Shown here: positions 27,662-36,253 of the stretch, piece by piece
Position numbering within the stretch: the stretch's first letter is position 1
Layout of the letters: each line of letters starts with the position of its first letter
From: Halomonas sp. CH40
GTDB lineage: Bacteria > Pseudomonadota > Gammaproteobacteria > Pseudomonadales > Halomonadaceae
DNA length: 64,000 nt
Reading direction: 5' to 3'
Assembly (NCBI GenBank): GCA_041875495.1
Contig: CP112982.1
Span: 1,178,001 to 1,242,000, forward strand
The notes under the pieces: model-generated
Seen by the model: the letters and a program-made list of their open reading frames with translations, nothing else
Databases searched by the model: none
Told to the model about the DNA's origin: nothing
Made by a program: the position numbers and the translations under genes

Positions 27662-27677
27662 AGCCTCTGATGGGCGG

Positions 27678-28760
27678 CTAGCCAACCAGAGACTCAATCG
27701 CCCGGTTAATCGACGCCTGTTCGGTTAATCGGGCATATAAAACTTCATCAGCCGCTTCAGCGTTGATCAGCCCCAGCAAGACCCCCAGTACGGCGCCTCT
27801 GTGAACGTTGTCACCCCCCACTTCAGCATTGATCTGCAAGGCTTTCATCGGGTGATCGTGGTGTTTGCACGCCAGGTAGAGTACGGCTGGCCAAGCATCG
27901 GTGATGTAGCAGGCCGTTGATAGCACCCCACCAATCACTTCCCGCTCGCTATGCTGGCTTTTTACCAGAGTAGTCAGTTCACGCTTTGCCAGGCTGCGGG
28001 TGGCGTTAAGCAGCGCTTCCTCAATGTGGTCGTCCGTATCTCTGAACAGCAGGTTATCGATCAGCTCCACATAGGCATCACACACGTCCGCCAGGAAGGT
28101 ATCCGGGTGGGTCAGGGCGAGATGCTGACGGCAAAGTTTGCGGGTATCTGCCAAAGAGGTGCCCTTCAGGCGTTCACCAATGGCCAGCGGCGCTATGGTT
28201 ACCAGCCCACCAATCGACGGGGTGTCGTGGGTGACGGCGCCACACTGCTTGGGCGGCAAGCCTTTTTCCAGGTTGGCAAAAAAACCGCGATGGTAGGATT
28301 CCGCGTAGGTATCCGGGTGGGCGGGCGTTTCGGCGGTCATCAGCTGGATGTAAGCTTCCAGAAAGGCATCGCTGTCATAATGCCGGTCAGTGTCTGCCAT
28401 GCTGTGCATCAGGGTTAACGCACAGTGGGCATTCAGGGTGTTGTCACCGGGCTGCATGCCCTGATGATAGTGAACATTCGGGCGATTCCAGTAGCCCTGT
28501 TTGCCCTTGAGTATGACGTCGCCGACGATCTCGGGCTGCGGGCTGCCGGAGCGCTTGCGGCCGCCGCTGCTGGTGGAGTGCATCGACATGATTGACGATG
28601 GGTGAAACTCAGGCGGTGCTTCAAAGGTGGTGATGCCATCTGGAAAAGCACGGTCAATATCGTGAACGTTGTAGAACCAGTGGACGGGCATGGCTAATGC
28701 ATCGCCAATAAACAGGTTCTTGAGTGCAGCGCTTGCGCGGTCAGTTACCTTGGGGGTCAT
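27678..28760 (-). CDS. ADP-ribosylglycohydrolase family protein
   Basis: The 360-residue protein has the family metal-site segments: FIGDALAMPVHW near residue 20, PGDNTLNAH near 105, and the C-terminal EVGGDNVHRGAVLGVLLGL near 315. Members use two magnesium or calcium ions to remove ADP-ribose from proteins or small molecules, and some act on related N-glycosidic bonds. It converges on ovoA with 16 bases between the stops. A link to ovothiol or to the RES NAD+-degrading toxin would be speculation. Confidence 0.88.
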   Translation of the reverse strand: MTPKVTDRASAALKNLFIGDALAMPVHWFYNVHDIDRAFPDGITTFEAPPEFHPSSIMSMHSTSSGGRKRSGSPQPEIVGDVILKGKQGYWNRPNVHYHQGMQPGDNTLNAHCALTLMHSMADTDRHYDSDAFLEAYIQLMTAETPAHPDTYAESYHRGFFANLEKGLPPKQCGAVTHDTPSIGGLVTIAPLAIGERLKGTSLADTRKLCRQHLALTHPDTFLADVCDAYVELIDNLLFRDTDDHIEEALLNATRSLAKRELTTLVKSQHSEREVIGGVLSTACYITDAWPAVLYLACKHHDHPMKALQINAEVGGDNVHRGAVLGVLLGLINAEAADEVLYARLTEQASINRAIESLVG

Positions 28761-28880
28761 TTAACGCATCCTCTGGCGGTATGTTGGAAGCAGTGCAGCT
28801 ATTGACGTTCAACCCTTGGCCTCTATGGCATAATTGTCGTCCGTGTTTATTTCCTCAAGCTTATCAATTTAAGGGGCGGT

Positions 28881-28922
28881 ATGAGTGACTTTTTGATGGG
28901 GGAGGTGGCGTCATTGGCATGA
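28881..28922 (+). pseudogene. Detached 5' remnant of thiO
   Basis: The sequence repeats the first 43 bases of thiO: 28882-28897 equals 31189-31204 (16 bases) and 28904-28922 equals 31212-31230 (19 bases), with a few changes and one missing base between. It keeps an ATG and an AAGGGG ribosome site but reaches a stop after 13 codons. It lies in the same direction as thiO on the far side of the VWA gene, so it marks one edge of a rearrangement. Confidence 0.85.
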
Positions 28923-28956
28923 CGCCACGGTACAAGCATTGCCGCGAGGGCTTGTC

Positions 28957-30266
28957 TCATTCGAGGGTAAAGGGCGTGCTCGTCAGCACCTCGCCGCTGT
29001 CGGACGCCTTGTAGCGGATCTCATAGTTACCCGCTGCGCTGGGGGCGAAAAGTTGCAGGGGGCTGCCTTGGGATGCACGTGCTTCGCGGATGGCGGCGGT
29101 GTCACTGGGACTGTCAGCTTCGACGATCTGGATAAAGTCTTCGTAGCGCCCCGGCCCCTGCCAGTTCACTGTCACGACGCCACCCACCTCTGGAGTACCC
29201 TCTATACTCAGGCTGACGTCGCCAGCCCCGACGCTGACGGGGACGCTTTCCAGGGTCCGGCCTGATTGCTGAATCACGTAGCGCACCTCATAGTCACCTG
29301 GTTCAGCGGGAGCATCAAGCGTGACGGTTGAGCCTGTGCGGGTACGTTCGTAGTCGGTATAACTGCCTTCAGGAGCACCGGCTTCAACGATAGTGATGTA
29401 GTCCCTGGGGTTATCAGGGCCTAGCCACTCCACCTGAAATGTTCCATCTGGGAGAATAGGCTCATCGACCATCAGCTGAGCCGTGGCGGGCGTCAGGCTG
29501 ATGGGTTGATTGGCCAGGGTGCGCCCGGATTGCTGGAGTACGTAGCGGATCTCGTGATTACCCAGCGCATCCGGGGCGGTAATCGTCAGCGGCGAGCCTG
29601 TGCGGGTGCGTTCATAGTCGAGGTAGCTGCCTTCCGGGGCGCCGGCTTCAACGATGGTAATATAGTCCTTGGGGTTATCGGGACCTTCCCATTCGACGTC
29701 GATGACTGAGCCAACAACGGCTTCCTCGGGGGCTGTGACGCTGGCAGATGCCGGGATCAAAGAGATGGGTTGACTGGCCAAAGTGCGCCCGGATTGCTGG
29801 ATGACGTAACGAATCTCGTGATTACCCAGCGCATCCGGGGCGGTAATCGTCAGCGGCGAGCCTGTGCGGGTGCGTTCATAGTCGAGGTAGCTGCCTTCCG
29901 GGGCGCCGGCTTCAACGATGGTAATGTAGTCCTTGGGATTATCAGGGCCTTCCCATTCGACGTCGATGACTGAGCCAACAACGGCTTCCTCGGTGGCAGA
30001 AAGGCTGGCTTCCACAGGGGTTAGGGTGATGGGGTGACTCGCCAGCGTCTCACTGCTTTGCTGATGCACATAGCGAATCTCGTGATCACCCAGCGCATCC
30101 GGGGCGGTAATCGTTAGCGGCGAGCCTGTACGGGTGCGTTCATAGTCAAGGTAGCTACCTTGCGGGGCGCCAGCTTCAACAATTGTGATGTAGTCTTTGT
30201 CGTCGTCCGGCCCCGTCCACGCCACCTCAATGATCGAGCCCGCAGGCGCCTGGTCAGGTGCCATCA
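28957..30266 (-). repeat. Five tandem coding repeats of about 264 bp in the VWA gene
   Basis: The repeats encode the segments ending HPITLTP, QPISLIP, QPISLTP, SVPVSVG and the C-terminus. The middle copies (around 29505-29760 and 29770-30025) differ at only a few bases, while the first and the last two are older and more divergent. Copy number could vary between strains. Confidence 0.85.
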
Positions 30267-30951
30267 GCTCGGCAGCGGGTGGAGGTTCTGGCTCGGGCTC
30301 GGGCTCGGTGACAGGGGCCGTCGCGGCCTGTTCCACCTGGTTCAGAGCGCTGGCCAACTCAGCCCCGGAATTCGTTTGAAACAGCTGCCCATCGGTCTCT
30401 TCGGTCACGCAGGAAAGCTGCTGAATCTCACTGTCGCTAAGCCCAAAGCCGACCACGTGGGCACGAATCGCCATTCCCTGCTCGGCCAGTCGCGCCGCTT
30501 CCGCGCAAGGGTCGCCGTCACAGGTCTCCAGACCATCGGTTACCAGGATAATATCGGCAGCTTCGGCGGTGCGAGGGATCTGCTCGGCAGCGAGGCGCAG
30601 ACTTTCGGCGATGGGTGTCATGCCCTGAGGATTCAGAGCACGAATCTGCTCAGCCAGAGTGTCAGCATCCTGTAGAGTCATCGCGGCGATGATCTCGATA
30701 TCTCCACAATCGCCCCGGCGGTTATGGCCATAGGCGAGGACACTCAGGGGAGTTTCAGCGTCGCGATCCTGGAGGTATTCTGCGATCACGTCGCGCGCCA
30801 CCTCGATGCGTGTGATATCGCCGTCCATACGGTTCCACATCGAGCCTGAGGCATCGAGTACCATGACCCCGACGCGTTCGGCCATGGCAGGAGTAGCACC
30901 CAGCAACAGTGCTGCTGGCAGGAGGGATACGATCCGGTTCAAGCAAGCCAT
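28957..30951 (-). CDS. Secreted VWA-domain protein with five tandem Ig-like repeats
   Basis: With the ATG at 30951 the protein has 664 residues. Residues 1-24 are a signal peptide ending AMA. A von Willebrand factor A domain follows, with the metal-binding motif DASGS at 33-37 and later TPIAESL and DGLETC. A Pro/Glu-rich linker leads to five repeats of about 88 residues, each with a DYITIVEAGAPEGSY core. Copies 2 and 3 are almost identical in DNA (264-bp spacing), which points to recent duplication or gene conversion. It is probably periplasmic or surface-exposed and involved in binding or adhesion. The function is unknown. Confidence 0.85.
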   Translation of the reverse strand: MACLNRIVSLLPAALLLGATPAMAERVGVMVLDASGSMWNRMDGDITRIEVARDVIAEYLQDRDAETPLSVLAYGHNRRGDCGDIEIIAAMTLQDADTLAEQIRALNPQGMTPIAESLRLAAEQIPRTAEAADIILVTDGLETCDGDPCAEAARLAEQGMAIRAHVVGFGLSDSEIQQLSCVTEETDGQLFQTNSGAELASALNQVEQAATAPVTEPEPEPEPPPAAELMAPDQAPAGSIIEVAWTGPDDDKDYITIVEAGAPQGSYLDYERTRTGSPLTITAPDALGDHEIRYVHQQSSETLASHPITLTPVEASLSATEEAVVGSVIDVEWEGPDNPKDYITIVEAGAPEGSYLDYERTRTGSPLTITAPDALGNHEIRYVIQQSGRTLASQPISLIPASASVTAPEEAVVGSVIDVEWEGPDNPKDYITIVEAGAPEGSYLDYERTRTGSPLTITAPDALGNHEIRYVLQQSGRTLANQPISLTPATAQLMVDEPILPDGTFQVEWLGPDNPRDYITIVEAGAPEGSYTDYERTRTGSTVTLDAPAEPGDYEVRYVIQQSGRTLESVPVSVGAGDVSLSIEGTPEVGGVVTVNWQGPGRYEDFIQIVEADSPSDTAAIREARASQGSPLQLFAPSAAGNYEIRYKASDSGEVLTSTPFTLE

Positions 30952-31187
30952 GCTGTATCTCCAGGTTACTAAGCGTAAAATCCCAGCATAGCAAAGGGGC
31001 TGGCACTGCACCCTCTCCATTCAGGTAGGGCCTGCCCCTGATCTTCAGTGCCAGAGAAGTGAGCGTGTAGCAGTAAGTGAAAGTAATACTGCAGGATTGA
31101 ATAAGAGGAATAGGGTTTTATCAGAGTGGTTATGGTTGCCGGGCTTTGTTATGCAGGCTTGGCAGGTGCTGTTAAATGGAGTGCAAT

Positions 31188-32294
31188 GTGAGTGACTTTT
31201 TGATTGTAGGCGGTGGCGTCATTGGCATGATGACGGCACTGCAACTGGCCGACAGTGGCTTTGGTGTAACCCTGGTGGAGCGCGGTGAGACCGGGCGTGA
31301 ATCGTCCTGGGCAGGCGGCGGCATCGTCTCGCCGCTTTACCCCTGGCGCTACAGCACGGCGGTGTCCAATCTGTCACGCTGGTCAGAAGGTTTCTACCCT
31401 GAGCTTGCCCTGCGTCTGCTGGAAGAAACCGGCATTGATCCGGAATATCGCCAGAAAGGGCTTGTCTATCTGCGCGTGGATGATGAACAGCAAGCTCTGG
31501 ACTGGGCGCGCCAGGTGGGTAAGCCTCTGGAGAGTGTAGCGGGGGACTTTCTCTACGCCAAAGAACCGAATGCTGCACCGGGCTTTGAAACAGCGCTGTG
31601 GATGCCGACCCTGGGCAGTATTCGCAACCCGCGTCTGGTACGCGCCCTGAAGGCCCGGCTGATGGCTATGCCAAAGGTAACGCTGCGTGAAGGCGTCAGC
31701 GTTAATGGTTTTGCCCGTCAGGGTGATCGGGTGCTAGGCGTTGAGACATCGGCTGGGCGAATCGAGGCTGACCAGATCATCGTGTGCGGGGGTGCCTGGA
31801 CGGCTGAGCTGCTAGGGAGCCTTGATGTGCATCTGCCGGTGCGTCCCGTCAAAGGTCAGATGATTGTCTTCAAGGCTCCGCCGACCCTGGTCAACCGCGT
31901 GGTGCTGATGGACGGGCGCTATGTGATTCCGCGTGCCGATGGACGGGTGCTGGCAGGCTCAACCCTGGAAGAGGCTGGTTTCGACAAGACCCTGAGCGGC
32001 GAAGCGCGGGAATCCCTGTGGCACAGCGCCACGCGGATTATTCCTGGGTTGGCCAAGTGTGAGGTGGAACACCACTGGGCCGGATTGCGCCCCGGCTCGC
32101 CAGATGGTGTGCCCTTTATTGGCCGTTTGCCGGGGTTGGAGAATCTGCACGTCAATGCCGGGCACTACCGCAACGGCCTGGTGCTGGCGCCTGCCTCCAC
32201 CCGCCTGTTGGTCGATCAGCTGCTAGGGCGTACGCCTATTGTGGATCCATCGCCCTATCTGCTATCCGCCAGCCTTACGGCACCTCCTGAATAA
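31188..32294 (+). CDS. thiO: Glycine oxidase ThiO
   Basis: The 368-residue flavoprotein starts with the FAD-binding motif FLIVGGGVIGMMTALQLA and ends with the glycine/D-amino acid oxidase segment HHWAGLRPGSPDGVPFIG and NAGHYRNGLVLAP. ThiO oxidises glycine to dehydroglycine, used for the thiazole of thiamine in organisms lacking ThiH. The GTG at 31188 has GGAG six bases upstream; an in-frame ATG at 31176 is the alternative. The 3' end overlaps the converging CoA-transferase by 20 bases. A damaged copy of its first codons lies at 28881. Confidence 0.9.
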   Translation: MSDFLIVGGGVIGMMTALQLADSGFGVTLVERGETGRESSWAGGGIVSPLYPWRYSTAVSNLSRWSEGFYPELALRLLEETGIDPEYRQKGLVYLRVDDEQQALDWARQVGKPLESVAGDFLYAKEPNAAPGFETALWMPTLGSIRNPRLVRALKARLMAMPKVTLREGVSVNGFARQGDRVLGVETSAGRIEADQIIVCGGAWTAELLGSLDVHLPVRPVKGQMIVFKAPPTLVNRVVLMDGRYVIPRADGRVLAGSTLEEAGFDKTLSGEARESLWHSATRIIPGLAKCEVEHHWAGLRPGSPDGVPFIGRLPGLENLHVNAGHYRNGLVLAPASTRLLVDQLLGRTPIVDPSPYLLSASLTAPPE

Positions 32295-33492
32295 TACCGG
32301 CCTGGCGCAGCTTGTCACGGGTATCGTGATCGATACCCAACTCGTCAAGCACTTCCTCGGTATGCTGGCCAAGGGCTGGCCCACCATTACCCAGCCGGCC
32401 CGGTGTGGCGCTGAGCTTGGGCAGCACGCCGGGAACCTTGAGCGGCTTGCCGTTGGGGCGCTTAAACGATTGGATCATCTCGCGGGCCAGATAGTGTGGG
32501 TCGCTGGCAATATCTGCTGCCGTATAAGGGTAGCCGACAGGCACTCGGGCGTTATCCAGCGCTTCCAGGATTTTTTCGCGCGGGTGCTGTTCACTCCACG
32601 CCTGAATGGCCGCATCAATCTTTTCCGCCTGCTGGCTGCGGCCATCGTTATGGGCCAGCGCTGGATCATTGGCCAGGTCGTCACGGCCAATCACGCCCAT
32701 CAAGCGTTTAAAGATGCTGTCGCCGTTACCGGCAATCAACACATAGTCGCCACCCAGGCAACGGTAGGCATTAGATGGCGTAATGCCGGGAAGAGCGCTG
32801 CCGCTGGGTTGGCGAATCTCTCCGCTGGCGTCATATTCCGGTAACAGGCTTTCCATCATGGCAAACACGGATTCATACAGGGCGACGTCGATTTCCTGCC
32901 CGAGACCGCTGCGCTGGCGTTCCTGCAGGGCCAGCAGGGTACCAATCACGGCATACAGTGCCGAGAGCGAATCACCAATGCTGACCCCGACACGTACAGA
33001 AGGCTTGTCAGGCTGGCCGGTCAGGTAGCGCAGCCCGCCCATGGCTTCGCCTATCACGCCAAAGCCCGGTTTATCGCGATAGGGGCCTGTCTGGCCATAG
33101 CCTGAAATGTGCACCATGATCAGCCGTGGATTAAGCGCTGACAGAGCCGACCATCCCAACTCCCAGTTATCCAGAGTGCCGGGGCGGAAGTTCTCGACGA
33201 CGACATCAGCTTCACAGGCCAGCTGGCGCACCAGTGCCTGGCCTTCTTCGCTACGCAGATCCAGCGCGACCGAGCGCTTGTTGCGGGTTTGAACGTGCCA
33301 CCAAAGTGAGGTGCCGTCTTCTATTAGTCGCCATTTACGCAGTGGGTCGCCGGTGCCGGGTGGCTCAATCTTGATCACATCAGCGCCAAACTCGCCGAGC
33401 ATCTTGGTGGCGAAAGGCCCGGCAATCAGTTGGCCAAGCTCCAGAACCTTCAGCCCTTCAAGCGGCAATTGGCGTGCTTCTGATGGTCGCAT
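32275..33492 (-). CDS. CaiB/BaiF family (class III) CoA-transferase
   Basis: The 405-residue protein begins LPLEGLKVLELGQLIAGPFATKMLGEFGADVIKIEPP, the family N-terminus, and contains the NKRSVALDLRSEEGQ and VVENFRPGTLDNWELG segments with the catalytic Asp in GFGVIGEAMGG context. Such enzymes move CoA between carboxylic acids. The substrates are unknown. The ATG at 33492 has AAGGAGC seven bases upstream, so the longer upstream frame is not used. Confidence 0.9.
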   Translation of the reverse strand: MRPSEARQLPLEGLKVLELGQLIAGPFATKMLGEFGADVIKIEPPGTGDPLRKWRLIEDGTSLWWHVQTRNKRSVALDLRSEEGQALVRQLACEADVVVENFRPGTLDNWELGWSALSALNPRLIMVHISGYGQTGPYRDKPGFGVIGEAMGGLRYLTGQPDKPSVRVGVSIGDSLSALYAVIGTLLALQERQRSGLGQEIDVALYESVFAMMESLLPEYDASGEIRQPSGSALPGITPSNAYRCLGGDYVLIAGNGDSIFKRLMGVIGRDDLANDPALAHNDGRSQQAEKIDAAIQAWSEQHPREKILEALDNARVPVGYPYTAADIASDPHYLAREMIQSFKRPNGKPLKVPGVLPKLSATPGRLGNGGPALGQHTEEVLDELGIDHDTRDKLRQAGIIQEVP

Positions 33493-33672
33493 GGAAAGCT
33501 CCTTTTTTGTTGGTATCTTGTTGGTGTCGCGCATCAGTATACAACGCAAAAAAACCAGCGATTGGCAGGTGTGCCCTTGTATTTGCCTTATACATCTCCA
33601 TCTAGGAGGTAAGCGTTAAGTTAACAAAGTTGAATAGCACTGTTTTCAAGCAGTCAACCTGCAGGAGCATGT

Positions 33673-34362
33673 ATGAGCAAGCAGATTCTGGTAGTCCTGA
33701 CATCACACGATCAACTAGGCGATACCGGTAACAAAACCGGTTTCTGGCTGGAAGAGCTGGCCGCCCCCTATTACGTGCTCAAGGATGCGGGCGCGACCCT
33801 GACGCTGGCATCACCGAAAGGTGGTCAGCCACCCTTGGATCCGGCCAGTGACGCTGAAGAGAGCCATACAGACGCCACTCGGCGTTTCGAGAAGGATGCT
33901 GAGGCCCAGGCGGCGCTGGCGTCTACTCATCGCTTAAGCGAGATGAAGGCCGAAGATTTTGATGGGGTTTTCTATCCCGGTGGCCATGGCCCGCTGTGGG
34001 ATCTAGCGCAGGATGCTGACTCAATCCGCCTGATCGAAGACTTTATTGCCCAAGGCAAGCCCGTCGCCAGCGTCTGCCACGCACCGATTGTTCTGGTCAA
34101 TGCCAAGACCAGCGACGGCGAGCCGCTGGTCAAGGGGCGCGAGGTGACTGGCTTTACCAACGGTGAGGAAGAAGCGGTTGGCCTTACCCAGGTAGTGCCG
34201 CACCTGGTGGAAGAAGCACTGCAAGCCTGTGGCGGGGTCTACTCCAAGGCGGATGATTTCACTCCCTATGTGCGCGTGGATGGCCAGCTGATTACCGGCC
34301 AGAACCCGCCGTCTTCAGCGCCCACGGCTGATGCTCTGCTGGAGTGGTTTGAAAAGCAGTGA
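33673..34362 (+). CDS. DJ-1/PfpI (Hsp31-like) family protein
   Basis: The 229-residue protein has PGGHGPLWDL near residue 100 and ASVCHAPIVL with the nucleophile Cys near 136, the elbow of the DJ-1/PfpI superfamily. The insert between residues 55 and 90 and the overall size fit the Hsp31/HchA-like glyoxalase III and deglycase group. Such proteins detoxify methylglyoxal or act as chaperones. The ATG has GCAGGAGC upstream. It is followed by a strong terminator and appears monocistronic. Confidence 0.88.
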   Translation: MSKQILVVLTSHDQLGDTGNKTGFWLEELAAPYYVLKDAGATLTLASPKGGQPPLDPASDAEESHTDATRRFEKDAEAQAALASTHRLSEMKAEDFDGVFYPGGHGPLWDLAQDADSIRLIEDFIAQGKPVASVCHAPIVLVNAKTSDGEPLVKGREVTGFTNGEEEAVGLTQVVPHLVEEALQACGGVYSKADDFTPYVRVDGQLITGQNPPSSAPTADALLEWFEKQ

Positions 34363-34437
34363 GTGGTTAAACGTGAATGGTGAATGGTGAATAGTAAGTC
34401 GCCTTAACCCCGTCTTCCCGTGAGGCCCACTAACCCC

Positions 34438-34468
34438 GTCATTCCCGGGTGCTTTTAGCGGGAATGAC
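34438..34468. repeat. Intergenic hairpin repeat (GTCATTCCCG type)
   Basis: GTCATTCCCG (34438-34447) and CGGGAATGAC (34459-34468) form a perfect ten-base-pair stem. This resembles the short REP-like elements containing ATTCCCGC that many proteobacteria carry in intergenic DNA. A shorter related CGTCTTCCCG occurs at 34411. Confidence 0.6.
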
Positions 34469-34473
34469 AAATT

Positions 34474-34509
34474 AAAGCCCGCCCTGTTCAGACAGGACGG
34501 GCTTTTTTG
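34474..34509 (+). terminator. Intrinsic terminator after the DJ-1 gene
   Basis: AAGCCCG-C-CCTGT and ACAGG-A-CGGGCTT form a long stem with a four-base loop, followed by six T. It separates the DJ-1 gene from the converging peptidase gene and may serve both. Confidence 0.9.
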
Positions 34510-34541
34510 TCGCGGGTGTTTCGTCAGCGCTTTAGCTCGGG

Positions 34542-35888
34542 TTACTTGCTTTTCTTGGTCTTTTTGGCCTTGGTGTCTTTGGCCGTTGGGGTCTCTTTCT
34601 TAGCGCCTTTCTGGGGTTCTTCCTTGTCGCTTTTGCTATCCTCGTCAGGCTTGGCGCTGCCCTGGTGGGCAAGCGGGCTGGCTTTGTCCAGACGCGGGTG
34701 GTTATCCAGAAATTCGCGCTTGAGATCCTTGATGCCATCCAGCGATTTGATGGTGTGAGTCAGGGCATGAATGGCGGCCAGCACGTCCTGGGTGTTACCC
34801 GTTTCGGAAATGGTGTGCATGTTGCGAATCGGAAAGCCAATTGAGGTGGCGGCGCTGTCTACGGAGGCCAGCACACCGGCCATGCCGTCGGTGCCGGTAT
34901 CCACGCCGACAATATCGCGCTGCATGGGAATCTCGTTGTCGCTGGCGGCCTTGGCGATCACCCGGTTGAGCTGCTCGCTGGCGATGGAGCCCACGGCCAT
35001 GGTGAAGCCTTTACCCATTTCCAGCGGCTGCATGCGCTTGTCACCAATGCCCGGTGCGGCGACATAGTCATGGTTAACGTCAACGCCAATCAGCGCATCC
35101 GGCTTGAGCTCACCGGCAAACACGCGGCTGCCAAAGCGGCCGATTTCCTCGTAGCTGGCAATCGCAAACATGACGCGTACCTGCTGGGTGCCACCAGCTT
35201 CGGCAATCAGGCGTGCCACTTCAGCGGTGACAAAACAGCCCAAGCCGTTATCCAGGTAGGCACCGTAGAAGGTGTCAGGGCTGAAGCCGGGGCGGATAGG
35301 GCGGTCAAAAATGATCGAATCGCCCGGGCGCACCCCCAGATTGAGCACCTGCTGCTTTTTATTCTCACCGTGAATCTGCAGATCAAGATAGATCTGCTCT
35401 TTCTTGATGCCTTTGTCACCGGTGCGCACCGCCGGGTCAGAGAAGTGGATGGCGCCAAGGGCTTCCACGGTGCCGCCTTCAATGCTGCGGTAGCTGCCCG
35501 GGGCTTCCGGGTCTTCGCTGAACAGCTTGACCTCATGGCCAATCAGTACGGTGGGCAGGAAGGAATCGGTGTTGATCCAGATTTTGCCGTCTTCACCAAT
35601 TGAGCGCACCTGCATGCGGATCTTGTCGGCGTGACCAATGATCATCAGCTTGAACATATCATCCTGGCCCGGATGCGTATCCAGCACGACACCGGCGTTG
35701 CCGCGAAACTGATGCAGCTGCCAGCTTTTTGGCGCAAAGCTCTCGAAGTGCGGTTTCAGTACGCCGTAGGTCATCGCACCTTCAAGCCCCACGGGGCTGG
35801 GGGCGGCGAGAATGTCGCGCATCAGCTCGAACTGCTTTTCCGGCATGGGCTGTGCCCAGGGCTGGGTATTTGCGCTGCGTTCGCTCAT
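34542..35888 (-). CDS. M42-like (M20/M18/M42) metallopeptidase with lysine-rich tail
   Basis: The 448-residue protein has the co-catalytic metallopeptidase residues in order: IIGHADKIR (His and Asp), YLDNGLGC (Asp bridging the metals), SYEEIGRFGSR (Glu pair) and GVDVNHDY (Asp), plus HTISETGNTQD at the end (His). This is the M42 aminopeptidase pattern. The last 60 or so residues form a low-complexity, Lys/Glu/Thr-rich tail ending KAKKTKKSK, which is unusual for the family. The ATG at 35888 has GGAGAAGG upstream. It is likely cytoplasmic. Confidence 0.85.
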   Translation of the reverse strand: MSERSANTQPWAQPMPEKQFELMRDILAAPSPVGLEGAMTYGVLKPHFESFAPKSWQLHQFRGNAGVVLDTHPGQDDMFKLMIIGHADKIRMQVRSIGEDGKIWINTDSFLPTVLIGHEVKLFSEDPEAPGSYRSIEGGTVEALGAIHFSDPAVRTGDKGIKKEQIYLDLQIHGENKKQQVLNLGVRPGDSIIFDRPIRPGFSPDTFYGAYLDNGLGCFVTAEVARLIAEAGGTQQVRVMFAIASYEEIGRFGSRVFAGELKPDALIGVDVNHDYVAAPGIGDKRMQPLEMGKGFTMAVGSIASEQLNRVIAKAASDNEIPMQRDIVGVDTGTDGMAGVLASVDSAATSIGFPIRNMHTISETGNTQDVLAAIHALTHTIKSLDGIKDLKREFLDNHPRLDKASPLAHQGSAKPDEDSKSDKEEPQKGAKKETPTAKDTKAKKTKKSK

Positions 35889-36046
35889 TACAACCTTCTC
35901 CTTGATCGTGTGCCGATAGTGAAAAACGGCAAGGTAATTTAACCTGTCCAGTGTGCCAGACAACGGCGTTGCTTGCCTTGTCTATCTTGTGGTGACCGGG
36001 CTTCACCGTTAAACGCTGGGTTGATGGTGGTAGGGGGCCCGTCGAC

Positions 36047-36139
36047 TTAACGTGCCAGCCAGATGCCGACTACGACGGCACTGATGACAGTGACAAAAAA
36101 GATCCAGTTGCGGCTGCGGGTATCACGGCGTTGATTCAT
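36047..36139 (-). CDS. Possible 30-residue membrane protein
   Basis: A short frame encodes a basic start (MNQRRDTRSRN) and one hydrophobic segment (WIFFVTVISAVVVGIWLAR). AAGAGGC lies five bases before the ATG, a good ribosome site. No homologue is known to me, so it may be a real small membrane protein or chance. The frame extends upstream but that part is not protein-like. Confidence 0.4.
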   Translation of the reverse strand: MNQRRDTRSRNWIFFVTVISAVVVGIWLAR

Positions 36140-36253
36140 AAAAGCCTCTTGCAGTTTAAAAATGAGCCAAAGTCGAGTTTGCTGATTAAGGCTGTCAGAG
36201 CCAATAATGGTAGCGATTCGATACCACAACGTCACCTGCAGATGGGCATAAAC

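Noticed and set aside
29505..30025. Regular repeats that might suggest a CRISPR array
   Set aside because: The repeats are 264 bp apart, keep the reading frame and encode protein repeats; there are no short spacers.
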